Part shown: one piece after another, positions 9,225 through 17,904 of the stretch
Layout: each line of letters opens with the position of its first letter
Position numbering within the stretch: position 1 is the stretch's first letter
Source of the DNA: Streptomyces avicenniae
Lineage (GTDB): Bacteria; Actinomycetota; Actinomycetes; Streptomycetales; Streptomycetaceae
DNA: 64,000 nucleotides
Direction of reading: 5' to 3'
Assembly (NCBI RefSeq): GCF_000719135.1
Contig: NZ_JOEK01000012.1
Location: 337,281-401,280, forward strand
Program-made: the position numbers and the translations under genes
The notes under the pieces: model-generated
What the model saw: only the letters and a program-made list of their open reading frames with translations
Database searches by the model: none
Told to the model about the DNA's origin: nothing

Positions 9225-11222
9225 TCACGACGCGGTGGCGCTGCGGGCCGCCGCGTCGATCGCGGCCAGCGAGCGGCGGACCTGGTTGCGGTCCGTCGTG
9301 TACCAGAAGTCGGGCATCGAGGTCCGCAGGAAACCGCCGTACCTCGCCTTGGCCAGCCGCGGGTCCAGGACGGCGACCACACCACGGTCGTCCGTCGCCC
9401 GCACCAGACGCCCGGCCCCCTGCGCCATCAACAGCGCCGCATGCGTCGCCGCGACCGCCATGAAGCCATTGCCGCCCGCCTCCTCCACGGCCTTCTGCCG
9501 GGCGGTCATCAGCGGGTCGTCCGGGCGGGGGAACGGAATCCGGTCCATCACCACGAGCTGACAGCTCGCGCCTGGCACGTCCACGCCCTGCCACAGCGAC
9601 AACGTTCCGAACAGGCAGGTCCGCGCGTCCTCGGCGAACGCCTTGATCAGCTCGCCCAGCGTCTCCTCCCCCTGGAGCAGCACGGGCACGTCCAGCCGTC
9701 CGCGGATCTCCTCGGCCGCCGTCTGCGCACCGCGCATCGACGAGAACAGGCCGAGCGTCCGCCCGCCCGCCGCCTCGACCAGCTCCGCCAGTTCGTCGAT
9801 CATGTCCGGCCGCCCCGGGTCACGTCCCGGCGGGGAGAGATGCTGGGCGACGTAGAGGATGCCCTGCCTGCGGTAGTCGAACGGCGACCCGACGTCGAGC
9901 CCCTTCCACTCAGGCGACTCCTCCCCGTGCCGCCCCTCGGGCGCCAGGCCGAGCGAGGCGCCCACCCCGTTGAAATCGCCGCCGAGCTTGAGCGTGGCGG
10001 AGGTGAGGACGACCGAACGCTCGGTGAAGAGCTTGTCCCGCAGCAGCCCCGACACGGACAGCGGCGCGACGCGCAGGGACGCCCCGTACCGGTCGTGCCG
10101 CTCGCACCACACCACGTCGTACTCGGACTGCTGGACGATCCGCTCCGCGACCGCCTGCACCGTCTCGATCGACGCCAGCGCCTGCTTGCGCACCGCGTCC
10201 TCGTCCGAGAGGGAGGCGTCCCGCGTGTTCCCGAGCGCGGTGATGACCGCGCGCGCGGCGTCCCGCAGGGCGGCCAGCGCGTACCCCAGATCCTCCGGCA
10301 GCTTCTCCAGGCGGCCGGGCAGCGCCAGTTCCATCAGCCGCTCGAACGTCTCGGAGGCGGTCTGGAGCTGGTCCGCGACCTTCTCGTCCACGATCTTCGC
10401 GGCGCGGCGCACCGCCCGGCCGACCGAGCCGGGCGTCAGCTCGCCCGTCGCCACCCCGGTGACCCGGGAGACCAGCTCGTGCGCCTCGTCCACGACCAGC
10501 ACGTCGTGGCCCGGCAGGACGGGGGCGCCCTCGATGGCGTCGATGGCGAGCAGCGCGTGGTTCGTGACGATGACCTCGGCAAGCTTGGCCTGCTCCCGCG
10601 CGGCCTCCGCGAAGCACTCGGCGCCGTAGGCGCACCGGCTCGCGCCCAGGCACTCGCGGGAGGAGACCGACACCTGGGCCCACGCCCGGTCGGAGACGCC
10701 GGGGCTCAGCTCGTCACGGTCGCCGCTCTCGGTCTCGTCCGCCCAGTCACGCAGCCGCAGCAGGTCCTTGCCGAGCCGGCTGCTGGGCGGCCCGGCCGCC
10801 GCGACCGCCTCGAACTGGTCGAAGAGCCCGTCCTGTTCGTCCTGCGGCACCCCCTCGTGCAGGCGGTGCAGGCACAGGTAGTTCGAGCGGCCCTTGAGCG
10901 TGGCGAACTCGGGCCGCCTGCGCAGCAGCGGGTGCAGGGCCTCGACGGTGCGCGGCAGGTCGCGTTCGACGAGCTGCCGCTGGAGCGCCAGGGTGGCCGT
11001 GGCGATGACGACGCGGTCGCCCTGCGCGAGGGCGGGGACCAGGTAGCCGAGGGACTTGCCGGTGCCGGTCCCGGCCTGGACGAGCAGATGGGTGTTGCCC
11101 TCGATCGCCTCGGCGACGGCCTCGGCCATGGCCACCTGACCTGGCCTTTCCGTACCGCCGACGGCGGCGACCGAGGCGTGCAGGAGATCGTGGAGGCCGG
11201 GCTTCCCTGATGTCGCGCTCAT
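9225..11222 (-). CDS. dinG: DinG/YoaA-family iron-sulfur ATP-dependent DNA helicase
   Basis: XPD-like superfamily 2 helicase that unwinds damaged or structured DNA with 5'-3' polarity. The 665-residue protein has Walker A QAGTGTGKSLGYL near residue 57, a DEAH box in VVDEAHELVSRV, and a C-terminal motif VI-type GAGRLVRATDDRG. Cysteines in NYLCLHRL and CLGASRCAYGAEC are placed to bind a 4Fe-4S cluster. It converges on lexA and has a PafBC-type DNA-damage promoter directly in front of its ATG. There is no Shine-Dalgarno sequence, so the mRNA may be leaderless. Calling it DinG rather than YoaA is by family only. Confidence 0.9.
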   Translation of the reverse strand: MSATSGKPGLHDLLHASVAAVGGTERPGQVAMAEAVAEAIEGNTHLLVQAGTGTGKSLGYLVPALAQGDRVVIATATLALQRQLVERDLPRTVEALHPLLRRRPEFATLKGRSNYLCLHRLHEGVPQDEQDGLFDQFEAVAAAGPPSSRLGKDLLRLRDWADETESGDRDELSPGVSDRAWAQVSVSSRECLGASRCAYGAECFAEAAREQAKLAEVIVTNHALLAIDAIEGAPVLPGHDVLVVDEAHELVSRVTGVATGELTPGSVGRAVRRAAKIVDEKVADQLQTASETFERLMELALPGRLEKLPEDLGYALAALRDAARAVITALGNTRDASLSDEDAVRKQALASIETVQAVAERIVQQSEYDVVWCERHDRYGASLRVAPLSVSGLLRDKLFTERSVVLTSATLKLGGDFNGVGASLGLAPEGRHGEESPEWKGLDVGSPFDYRRQGILYVAQHLSPPGRDPGRPDMIDELAELVEAAGGRTLGLFSSMRGAQTAAEEIRGRLDVPVLLQGEETLGELIKAFAEDARTCLFGTLSLWQGVDVPGASCQLVVMDRIPFPRPDDPLMTARQKAVEEAGGNGFMAVAATHAALLMAQGAGRLVRATDDRGVVAVLDPRLAKARYGGFLRTSMPDFWYTTDRNQVRRSLAAIDAAARSATAS

Positions 11223-11231
11223 AGGGCAGTC

Positions 11232-11254
11232 ACCTTACGCGGCGGCACTGACAG
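11232..11254 (-). promoter_or_regulatory. RecA-NDp/PafBC-type damage promoter of dinG
   Basis: Reading the minus strand, CTGTCAGTG (11254-11246), eight bases, then TAAGGT (11237-11232) match TTGTCRGTG-N8-TAnnnT with only the first base different. The -10 element ends nine bases before the ATG at 11222, so transcription would begin two or three bases before, or at, the start codon. Confidence 0.78.
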
Positions 11255-11310
11255 CCGCCGACGCCCGAGCAGTTCCGGCCAACCGGCCGACCCGGGCGCG
11301 GCGGCCGGGG

Positions 11311-13110
11311 TCAGGACGTGTGGAGCGGATTGGCGACGGTGCCGTGCACGGCCGCGTGGGGACGTTCGGCGCGGTCACGGTAGCCGTCGAGGTGGAGCCG
11401 GTTGCGGTTGAGGCACAGCCGGGCGATCCGGGGCGTGAGGAGGTCGAACGTCTCGAATCGGTTCTTCAGCTCGGGGAAGCGCGCCTGGTACGCCAGGATT
11501 TCCGCCCGGACGAGTGACCAGAACTGGCTTTCCGGCACGCCGAGCTGCTCCTCGCACAGCGGCGCCAGGTAGCGGAACACCCCGACGAACAGCCCGGAGT
11601 GCAGGAACTGCGTGAGGGCCGAGGGGGCTTCCCTCAGCAGCACCTCGCGCACGGGCTCCGGCACGTAGTCCAGCTCGGGCAGCGGCACGTCGCCGAGGTT
11701 GACGTCGTCCACGAAGTCCTTCACCGCGAGGCGCACCGGCACGTCCCGCTCGTCGAAGACCACGAGGACGTTCTCCCCGTGCGGCGAGAAGACCGTGCCG
11801 TACCGGTAGAGGAAGTGCAGCAGCGGCGGCAGCAGCGCGTGGAAGAGCCGGCGCAGCCAGGCGCCGCCCGACAGCCCCGAGCGGGCGACGAGTTCCGCCG
11901 TGAGCGCCCGCCCGGCCGCGTCGGTCCACAGGAGCGCGGCCAGTGTACGCGGGCGCTCGCCCGGGGCGAGGAAGGGGCCGATCGGCTCGCGCCAGATGCA
12001 GCCGAGCAGTTCGCGGTACTGGTAGGGGACGGTCGGCAGCCGGTCGTACAGCGGGTGTTCGACGGCGACGGAGGCGGTCTCGCCCAGCAGGATCGGCCGC
12101 ATCTCCTCGGCGAGGTACGGGTCGGCGTCGCGGATGCCGTGCACCCAGGCCGTGACGGCGGGCGCGGCGGCGGTCCGGCGGGTCGGCAGGCCGCGGTAGA
12201 CGAGCGTGTTGAGGATCGACAGGGGCAGCTTGACCGTACGGGCGTGGGGGCGGCTGACGTTGAGGAACGTGCGGATCGACTGCTGGGGCAGCCGCAGGTC
12301 GCCGTCCGTGGGCAGGGGTATCAGCGCGCCGGAGGCGAGCTGCGGCGCGTACAGCGGGGCGATGGTCTCGTCCCACTGCCAGGGGTGCACGGGGAGCCAC
12401 AGGTAGCTGCCGGGGTCGCGGCCCTCGTCAGCCACGGCCTGGGCGAACGCGGCGCGCGTGGCGCCGGTCAGCTCGTCGGCGTACAGGCGACCTGGCTCGG
12501 CGAGGCCGGGCACGCCCTGGTAGCGCGCCAGGTCACGGTGGACGGCGAGCCACGGCAGCGGGCCGGGAACGCGCGCCTCGGGTGCCCAGCGCGCCACGTC
12601 GGTGGCCGAGAAGCCGACGCGGCCCTTGCTGGCGACCAGCCAGGGGTGGCCGGTCTGATGGCCTTCGAGGCGTACGTGGTCGAGGCCCGCCAGGGCGGCG
12701 GCGGTCGGCGCGTCCGCGGCCAGCCGCACGTCCGCGGCGAGGGTGGCGGTCAGCTCGCGCAGGAAGTGGCCCGTGGTGTCGCCCGTCATGCCGAGGAGGG
12801 TGTCGTGGGCGCGTGCGACGAACTCCAGCGGATCGGCGCCTGGTCCGAGGGAGTCGGGATCGATACGCCAGTGCCCGTACGCCCCGCGCCGTGCGCGGAA
12901 GCGGTAGGTGAGGTCGTCCGAGACGGGCAGGCGGTACGTTTCTGCGCCCGTCCCGTCGGCCAGCGGCTCGATGATCCCCTCGTACGCGAACTCCGCCAGC
13001 GTCTTCGCGAGCAGTGCGCGCGCGGCACGGCGCCACGGGTCCGCCGCGTCGGGCCGGTCGCCCCGCGCTCCGCTCGGCTCGGGTGGACGGGGGGTCGGGT
13101 GCGGTGCCAT
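11311..13110 (-). CDS. IucA/IucC-family NIS siderophore synthetase (last gene of the operon)
   Basis: ATP-dependent synthetase that condenses a carboxylate with an amine or alcohol in NRPS-independent siderophore assembly, in the cytoplasm. The 599-residue length is typical. Family motifs include LEGHQTGHPWLVASKGRVGFS, LPVHPWQWDE, SIRTFLNVSR...KLPLSILNT, the HGENVLVVFDE catalytic region and KDFVDDVN, with a C-terminal ferric iron reductase-like helical part. The ATG at 13110 has a strong GAGGAGG ribosome-binding site. It is the third gene of a tight operon, 36 bases after the GNAT gene. In organisation it resembles DesD/AlcC-type enzymes, but no lysine decarboxylase or lysine monooxygenase gene is present here. 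Confidence 0.9.
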   Translation of the reverse strand: MAPHPTPRPPEPSGARGDRPDAADPWRRAARALLAKTLAEFAYEGIIEPLADGTGAETYRLPVSDDLTYRFRARRGAYGHWRIDPDSLGPGADPLEFVARAHDTLLGMTGDTTGHFLRELTATLAADVRLAADAPTAAALAGLDHVRLEGHQTGHPWLVASKGRVGFSATDVARWAPEARVPGPLPWLAVHRDLARYQGVPGLAEPGRLYADELTGATRAAFAQAVADEGRDPGSYLWLPVHPWQWDETIAPLYAPQLASGALIPLPTDGDLRLPQQSIRTFLNVSRPHARTVKLPLSILNTLVYRGLPTRRTAAAPAVTAWVHGIRDADPYLAEEMRPILLGETASVAVEHPLYDRLPTVPYQYRELLGCIWREPIGPFLAPGERPRTLAALLWTDAAGRALTAELVARSGLSGGAWLRRLFHALLPPLLHFLYRYGTVFSPHGENVLVVFDERDVPVRLAVKDFVDDVNLGDVPLPELDYVPEPVREVLLREAPSALTQFLHSGLFVGVFRYLAPLCEEQLGVPESQFWSLVRAEILAYQARFPELKNRFETFDLLTPRIARLCLNRNRLHLDGYRDRAERPHAAVHGTVANPLHTS

Positions 13111-13146
13111 ACCGGTTCTCCTCCTCGGTCGGGGACGGGTGAACGG

Positions 13147-13761
13147 TCAGGGGCGTACGCCGGCGGGCGGCCGGCGTTCCCGGAGCATGAGGGCGGCCCG
13201 TTTGCCGGGCAGGGCGATCTCCCCCGCCGCGCGGAACCCGGCGGCGCGGAAGGCGGCGACGGACGGGGCGTTGCGCACGTCGGGCTCGGCGACGACGCGG
13301 GGGCAGCGCGGCCGGTGCCGCAGGACGAGTCCGGCCGTGGCGCGCAGCAGCAGCGTCCCGAGTCCTCGGCCGCGATGGTTCGCGGGGCCGATGAGCAGGT
13401 GCAGCCCGGTGTCGTGCGGGAGGGCGGGGTAGTGGGCGGCGAGGGGGTCGAGGTCGGCCCGGTAGATCTCCCAGTAGCTCATGGGGACGCCGTCCAGCAC
13501 GCCGAGGCACGGGACACTGCCGCCGTCGCCGTCGAGCTGGGCCGCAAGGTGCGCGGCGGTCCGTGCGGCCGGGCCCGCCAGCTCCCAGAACGCGTCCACC
13601 ACCGGGTCGTTCATCCACGCCGTGAGCAGCGGCAGGTCGGCCTCGCGGCGGACGGGCACGAGCCGGAACACCCCGGCCGGGGTGACGGCCGGGGCCCAGT
13701 GGGCGATGTCGTGCGGCGGCCGGGGGGCGCCGTCGCCTTCACCTATGGCGGGGAGGGACAC
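13147..13761 (-). CDS. GNAT acyltransferase of the siderophore operon
   Basis: A 204-residue GCN5-type acyltransferase of the RhbD/IucB/DesC kind, expected to acylate an N-hydroxylated or free amine using an acyl-CoA. The acetyl-CoA-binding signature is NHRGRGLGTLLLRATAG. Nearby are PVRREADLPLLTAWMND at the N-terminal side and SVAAFRAAGFRAAGEIALPGK near the end. The GTG at 13761 has AAGGAG just upstream, overlapping the end of the preceding synthetase gene. It lies between the two synthetases and is translationally tight with both, so its product probably modifies a building block of the same siderophore. The substrate is not known. Confidence 0.85.
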   Translation of the reverse strand: MSLPAIGEGDGAPRPPHDIAHWAPAVTPAGVFRLVPVRREADLPLLTAWMNDPVVDAFWELAGPAARTAAHLAAQLDGDGGSVPCLGVLDGVPMSYWEIYRADLDPLAAHYPALPHDTGLHLLIGPANHRGRGLGTLLLRATAGLVLRHRPRCPRVVAEPDVRNAPSVAAFRAAGFRAAGEIALPGKRAALMLRERRPPAGVRP

Positions 13762-13771
13762 GACGGCTCCT

Positions 13772-15706
13772 TCAGCGGGCGGCGAGGGGGTTGTCCACCG
13801 TGACGTAGCGGGACTGCCCGTCCACGGGACCCTCCAGTTCGTCCAGGCCGTGCAGCCGGGTCAGCAGGTTCGCCTTGCAGCGCAGCGTGCGGGAGCCGAG
13901 CAGGTGGGTGACCAGCGGTGAGACGGTCCCGGCGCGCGCCTCGTCGGTGAGGAAGCGCCGCAGGGCGGCCAGGAGCAGCGACTCGTCCGCCAGCCGCTCG
14001 GCGCCCAGGGCCCCGACGAGCCCGAGGACGTTGTTGATGCCGAGGTAGTACGCGAACCGCTCGTCGGTGACCGCGTCCGTGACGAACGTGTCGGAGCGCT
14101 CGCCGAGCCCGGGCAGCCGCCGCTGGAGGGCGTCGCGGTGCGAGGCGCGGAAGTAGTAGCCCTGGTTGTCGCGGAACCGGCCGCCGACGGGCCAGCCGTC
14201 GGCGTCGAGGACGACGAGGGTGTTCTGCTGGTGCGCCTCCAGCGCGATCCCGGCGTGCGCGTCGAGCCACAGCAGCGGGCTGACGACGGCGCGCAGGTAG
14301 CGCAGCAGCCACTCCGTGGCCACGGCCCGGCGCCCGCGCCCCGTCCGCTCGGCGAGCCCGGCGACGAGGAGCGCGAGCCGGGAGCGCAGCTGCGTCTCGG
14401 GGCGGCCGGGCCAGGGCCGGACGGCGGTCAGCGCGGCCAGGCACGCCACGTCGTCCCTCGCGCCGAACGGGTTGTGCCGCACGAGCGTGTCGAGCCCCTG
14501 GACGGGCCGCCCGTCCGTGTCGTCCACGGCGAGCCACGCCGGGTCACGCACGATGTCGAAGCCCGCCCCCTCGGGGAAGGCGGCGCGCCACTCCTGGCCG
14601 AGACCCGAGCGCAGCAGCCGGTGGACCTCGACGCCCCGGTGCATCTCCTTCCGCAGGTTCTCGCGGCGGGAGTTGGTGATGCGCAGGGCGAGGGACAGCT
14701 TGAGCATCGCCGGGCCGCCCGGCCGGTGGACGGTCCGCACGGAGGAGGTGGGGTACCAGTGCGGGCCGCCCTCGCCGAGGTCGTGGAGCAGCCCGGCGGA
14801 CAGCAACGCGGCGACGGCGGGGCGGTGCACGACCTCGCGCGCCTGCCACGGGTGGAGCGGCAGCGGGACGGCGTCGCCCGGCAGCTCGCCGGTGAAGGCG
14901 TCGGCGGCCATCCGCCCTGCCAGGACGTCGGCGGCGACCGGCGCGCCCCGTTCCGTCCAGGCCGAGTCGCTGGCGAGGACGGACCGGTGCGCCGCGAACC
15001 AGTGCAGCCGGAACGAGCCGCGCAGCTCGGGCGAGCAGCGGCGCGCGTCGTCCCCGGCCAGGCCCTCGCGGCTCTTGGGCGTCGGGTGGAGCGCGTGGCC
15101 GAGGAGCATCGACTGCTCGGCCTCAAGGAAAGGGTCGCCGTGCGCCGCGGGCGCGGGCGCGGCGCGGCGGTCGGCGAGGAAGACGGCGGTGCGGCGTGCC
15201 GAGTCGGCGACGCGTCCGACCAGGTCGGTGGCCTCCGCGGTCCGCTCGTCGGGGGCGGAGCGCGCCGCCCCTTCGCGGCCGAGGAGTGCCGCCACGGTCA
15301 CGGCGTCGGCGGGGGCGGCGCCGGGGGGTGCCGCGTCGAGGGTGGCGGGCCCGAACCGGTGCAGCCCGGTCGCCGACCAGTAGCGGACCGGCACCCGCAG
15401 CGCCGTGCCCGAGGCGGCGAGCGGGAGCCGCAGCACGTCGTCGGCCGGGCGGGCGACGCCCGTCTCGCGGATCCAGCAGCGCAGCAGGTTCTCGACGGCC
15501 GCCGCGTCGGCGGCGAGGGCCGGGTCGGGATGTTCGAGGGGGTCGGCGCCGGTCGGCCAGGGCCGCGGCGCGGCGACCCCGGCCGCCTGGACGCCGCCCG
15601 GCCCCGACTGACGGGGCACCGCGGCCTCCCTGGGCCGGGGCGCCCGGGGATGGACCGGCCCGCGCTCGCGGCCCGGGGCGCCGTCGGGACGGGAGCGAGC
15701 GTTCAT
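13772..15706 (-). CDS. IucA/IucC-family NIS siderophore synthetase (first gene of the operon)
   Basis: Second member of the NIS synthetase family in this operon. Motifs: LLGHALHPTPKSREGL, LPLHPWQAREVV, TSSVRTVHRPGG...KLSLALRITNSRREN, HQQNTLVVLDADGWPVGGRFRDNQGYYF and a C-terminal LRCKANLLTRLHG. The ATG at 15706 (MNARSRPDG) has AAGGTG six bases upstream; two other in-frame ATGs lie at 15736 and 15727. The first 65 residues are rich in Pro, Arg and Gly and look disordered. With the GNAT and the second synthetase it forms a three-gene unit divergent from a secreted protease. I see no iron-box-like operator in the 269-base upstream gap. Confidence 0.88.
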   Translation of the reverse strand: MNARSRPDGAPGRERGPVHPRAPRPREAAVPRQSGPGGVQAAGVAAPRPWPTGADPLEHPDPALAADAAAVENLLRCWIRETGVARPADDVLRLPLAASGTALRVPVRYWSATGLHRFGPATLDAAPPGAAPADAVTVAALLGREGAARSAPDERTAEATDLVGRVADSARRTAVFLADRRAAPAPAAHGDPFLEAEQSMLLGHALHPTPKSREGLAGDDARRCSPELRGSFRLHWFAAHRSVLASDSAWTERGAPVAADVLAGRMAADAFTGELPGDAVPLPLHPWQAREVVHRPAVAALLSAGLLHDLGEGGPHWYPTSSVRTVHRPGGPAMLKLSLALRITNSRRENLRKEMHRGVEVHRLLRSGLGQEWRAAFPEGAGFDIVRDPAWLAVDDTDGRPVQGLDTLVRHNPFGARDDVACLAALTAVRPWPGRPETQLRSRLALLVAGLAERTGRGRRAVATEWLLRYLRAVVSPLLWLDAHAGIALEAHQQNTLVVLDADGWPVGGRFRDNQGYYFRASHRDALQRRLPGLGERSDTFVTDAVTDERFAYYLGINNVLGLVGALGAERLADESLLLAALRRFLTDEARAGTVSPLVTHLLGSRTLRCKANLLTRLHGLDELEGPVDGQSRYVTVDNPLAAR

Positions 15707-15975
15707 CCTTGTCACCTTGTCTGTCATGCCGGTCATCTCCGCGGGGTTCCCCCGTCCGTACCAACGAGCGTGCGGCCCGCCGAACACGGTCGGCGCGAAG
15801 ATCGTTCACGGCACCACGCGGCAACTGGCGTCCCTGCGCCGGGGAACCGGGGACCCGGCTGCGGCCGTCCACATGGGCGACGGCATAGTGGGGGGCGGTC
15901 CTGGCCCACGGAGGCCACCGCGCCGGACGCCGGACGGGCACCACGTCGAAATTGCAACTCAGGGGGAGACGACCC

Positions 15976-17226
15976 ATGTCATCCATACGCAGACGGCCGC
16001 GCCGCCGCGCGGCCCTCGTGGCCACCTCCCTGGCCGCGTGTCTCGCGCTCACCGCCACGGCCTGCGGCGGTGGGAGCGGCGACGGCGGGCTGCCGCAGCC
16101 GTCGGACGGCACGTCGGCGGATGACGGGGAACCGGGCGCCGGCGGGGGGTCGGACGACCCGGTCCAGGACCTGATCGACAACCTGCCCTTCGACTTCGAC
16201 ATCCAGGCGTGGCTCGACGGCGGCTGGGAGGACTGGGACAGCGACAACTGGCTCAGGGACATCGGCGAGTTCGTCAACCCGATCATCGAGGACCTGTGGG
16301 ACCCCGAGCGCATGGGCGAGGCGCAGGACCCCGACCAGTCCATCGACGAGGGGCAGATCGAGGAGGACCCGACCCCCGAGACCCCCGCGGAGAACGATCC
16401 GATGGGTGACCGCGGCATCACCGACCCGGAGCCCCTGCCGGTCGAGGCCGAGGCCGTGCCGACGCCGTACACGGAGAACGGCGCGCCGATCGGCAAGGTG
16501 TTCTTCGACGGTCCCGAGGGCCCGCTGGTCTGCTCGGGCACGGTGATCCAGGACCCGGCGCGCCCCGGTCAGTCCAACCTGGTCGCCACCGCGGGCCACT
16601 GCGTGCACGCGGGCGCCGGGGGCGGCTGGTACCGCAACATCTCGTTCGTCCCGGCGTACAACGACGGCGGGCACACCGCCGAGGACGCCTACTCGGGCAC
16701 CGCGCCCTACGAGGAGATCGCCCCGTACGGCGCCTACTGGGCCGAGTACGTCTCCACGACGCAGTACTGGATCGACAACGGCACCGACAGCGGGGGCAAC
16801 GGCGCGCACGGCGACTTCGCCGTCATGTCCGTCGCGCCGCTTGAGGAGACCGGCCTGTCCCTTGAGGAGACGGTCGGCGCCGCCGTGCCGGTGAACTTCG
16901 ACGCCCCCGCCGTCTCGGGCCTCGGCGCCGCCACGCTGTACGGCTTCCCCGCCGCCCCGCCCTACGACGGCGCGGCGATGTACCGCTGCACCGGCGAGCC
17001 CGGGCGCCTGTCGCTCGACGCGACGATGCCCGTCATGTACTGGGTCGGCTGCACGATGACCGGTGGCGCGTCGGGCGGCCCCTGGCTGCGCACCGGTGAC
17101 GACGGCCAGCCCGAGCTGATCTCGGTCAACTCCATCGGCCCGCTGGAGAGCACCTGGCTCGCCGGACCACGGCTCGACGCCGAGGCCCAGGGCGTCCTGG
17201 AGCACGTGAGCGCCCAGGCGGAGTGA
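15976..17226 (+). CDS. Lipid-anchored trypsin-like (S1) serine protease
   Basis: A 416-residue exported protein. An arginine-rich start (SSIRRRPRRR) and a hydrophobic segment lead to the lipobox-like LTATAC with Cys30, so it is probably a lipoprotein on the outer face of the membrane. A Gly/Asp/Glu-rich acidic linker spans residues 31-160. The protease domain follows with the S1 triad: His208 in ATAGHCV, Asp280 in HGDFAVM and Ser366 in GGASGGPW. It resembles secreted trypsin-like or glutamyl-endopeptidase-type proteins of Streptomyces. The ATG at 15976 is preceded by AGGGGGAG. It is divergent from the siderophore operon and converges on panD, with a strong terminator between them. Confidence 0.85.
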   Translation: MSSIRRRPRRRAALVATSLAACLALTATACGGGSGDGGLPQPSDGTSADDGEPGAGGGSDDPVQDLIDNLPFDFDIQAWLDGGWEDWDSDNWLRDIGEFVNPIIEDLWDPERMGEAQDPDQSIDEGQIEEDPTPETPAENDPMGDRGITDPEPLPVEAEAVPTPYTENGAPIGKVFFDGPEGPLVCSGTVIQDPARPGQSNLVATAGHCVHAGAGGGWYRNISFVPAYNDGGHTAEDAYSGTAPYEEIAPYGAYWAEYVSTTQYWIDNGTDSGGNGAHGDFAVMSVAPLEETGLSLEETVGAAVPVNFDAPAVSGLGAATLYGFPAAPPYDGAAMYRCTGEPGRLSLDATMPVMYWVGCTMTGGASGGPWLRTGDDGQPELISVNSIGPLESTWLAGPRLDAEAQGVLEHVSAQAE

Positions 17227-17245
17227 CCTTCCGCCGCAACGCCTC

Positions 17246-17280
17246 GGAGGCCCGGTACCCGCGAGGGGTACCGGGCCTCC
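17246..17280. terminator. Bidirectional terminator between the protease gene and panD
   Basis: Perfect 15-bp stem (17246-17260 with 17266-17280) and a five-base loop, between two convergent stop codons. No U-tract on either side. Confidence 0.8.
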
Positions 17281-17301
17281 GGCGTGTGGACGGGGGGCGG
17301 C

Positions 17302-17721
17302 TCAGGCGCGCGGCACGGCGTACGGGCTGCGCGCGGTCCCGCCGCCCGGCGCGGGCTCGGACGGGTCGTCCCCGAGCCGGACGACGCGGTTCGCCGCGTC
17401 CACGTGCACGACCGTGGGCCGCAGGCGCCGTGCCTCGGCGTCCTCGACCTGCGCGTAGCTGATCAGGATGACGAGGTCGCCCGGCGAGACGAGGTGGGCG
17501 GCGGCGCCGTTGATGCCGATGACGCCGGAGCCCCGCGCGCCCTCGATGACGTAGGTCTCGAGACGGCTCCCGTTGTCGATGTCCACGATGTGGACCAGCT
17601 CGCCCGGCAGCAGGTCGGCGGCGTCCATCAGATCGGCGTCCACCGTCACCGACCCGACGTAGTGCAGGTCCGACTCGGTCACCGTGGCCCGGTGGATCTT
17701 GGACTTGAACATGGTGCGCAT
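17302..17721 (-). CDS. panD: Aspartate 1-decarboxylase (pyruvoyl-dependent)
   Basis: Makes beta-alanine from aspartate for pantothenate and coenzyme A. The 139-residue proenzyme has the self-cleavage site Gly23-Ser24 in [10 protein letters not shown]; Ser becomes the pyruvoyl group. Other family blocks are [20 protein letters not shown] and [20 protein letters not shown]. The Streptomyces-type N-terminus [14 protein letters not shown] starts at 17721; an in-frame ATG three codons later is the start used in most bacteria, and a GTG lies one codon before. It is downstream of hflX, separated by a strong terminator, and converges on the protease gene. Confidence 0.96.
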   Translation of the reverse strand: MRTMFKSKIHRATVTESDLHYVGSVTVDADLMDAADLLPGELVHIVDIDNGSRLETYVIEGARGSGVIGINGAAAHLVSPGDLVILISYAQVEDAEARRLRPTVVHVDAANRVVRLGDDPSEPAPGGGTARSPYAVPRA

Positions 17722-17840
17722 CACGAGGCACGTCTCCCGGATCTTCGGTGGGGTCGCGCTCGCCTGGGCGATGCGCGCCTGTCCCTCCATGCTAACCAGC
17801 CGCTCACGCGTTCCGGCGGGGGGCGGCGTCCGGGGCACGC

Positions 17841-17883
17841 GAAGGCCCCGCCGCCACGGGCAAGCCGTGGGGGCGGGGCCTTC
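17841..17883 (-). terminator. Terminator downstream of hflX
   Basis: Near-perfect inverted repeat (GAAGGCCCCGCC paired with GGCGGGGCCTTC, continued by CCACGG/CCGTGG) around a GCAA-type loop, 22 bases after the hflX stop. It separates hflX from panD. Confidence 0.8.
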
Positions 17884-17904
17884 GAGGCGCCGTGTCGCTC
17901 CTGG

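Noticed and set aside
15707..15975. Search for an iron-responsive operator before the NIS operon
   Set aside because: No TTAGGTTAGGCTAACCTAA-like palindrome could be found in the gap.
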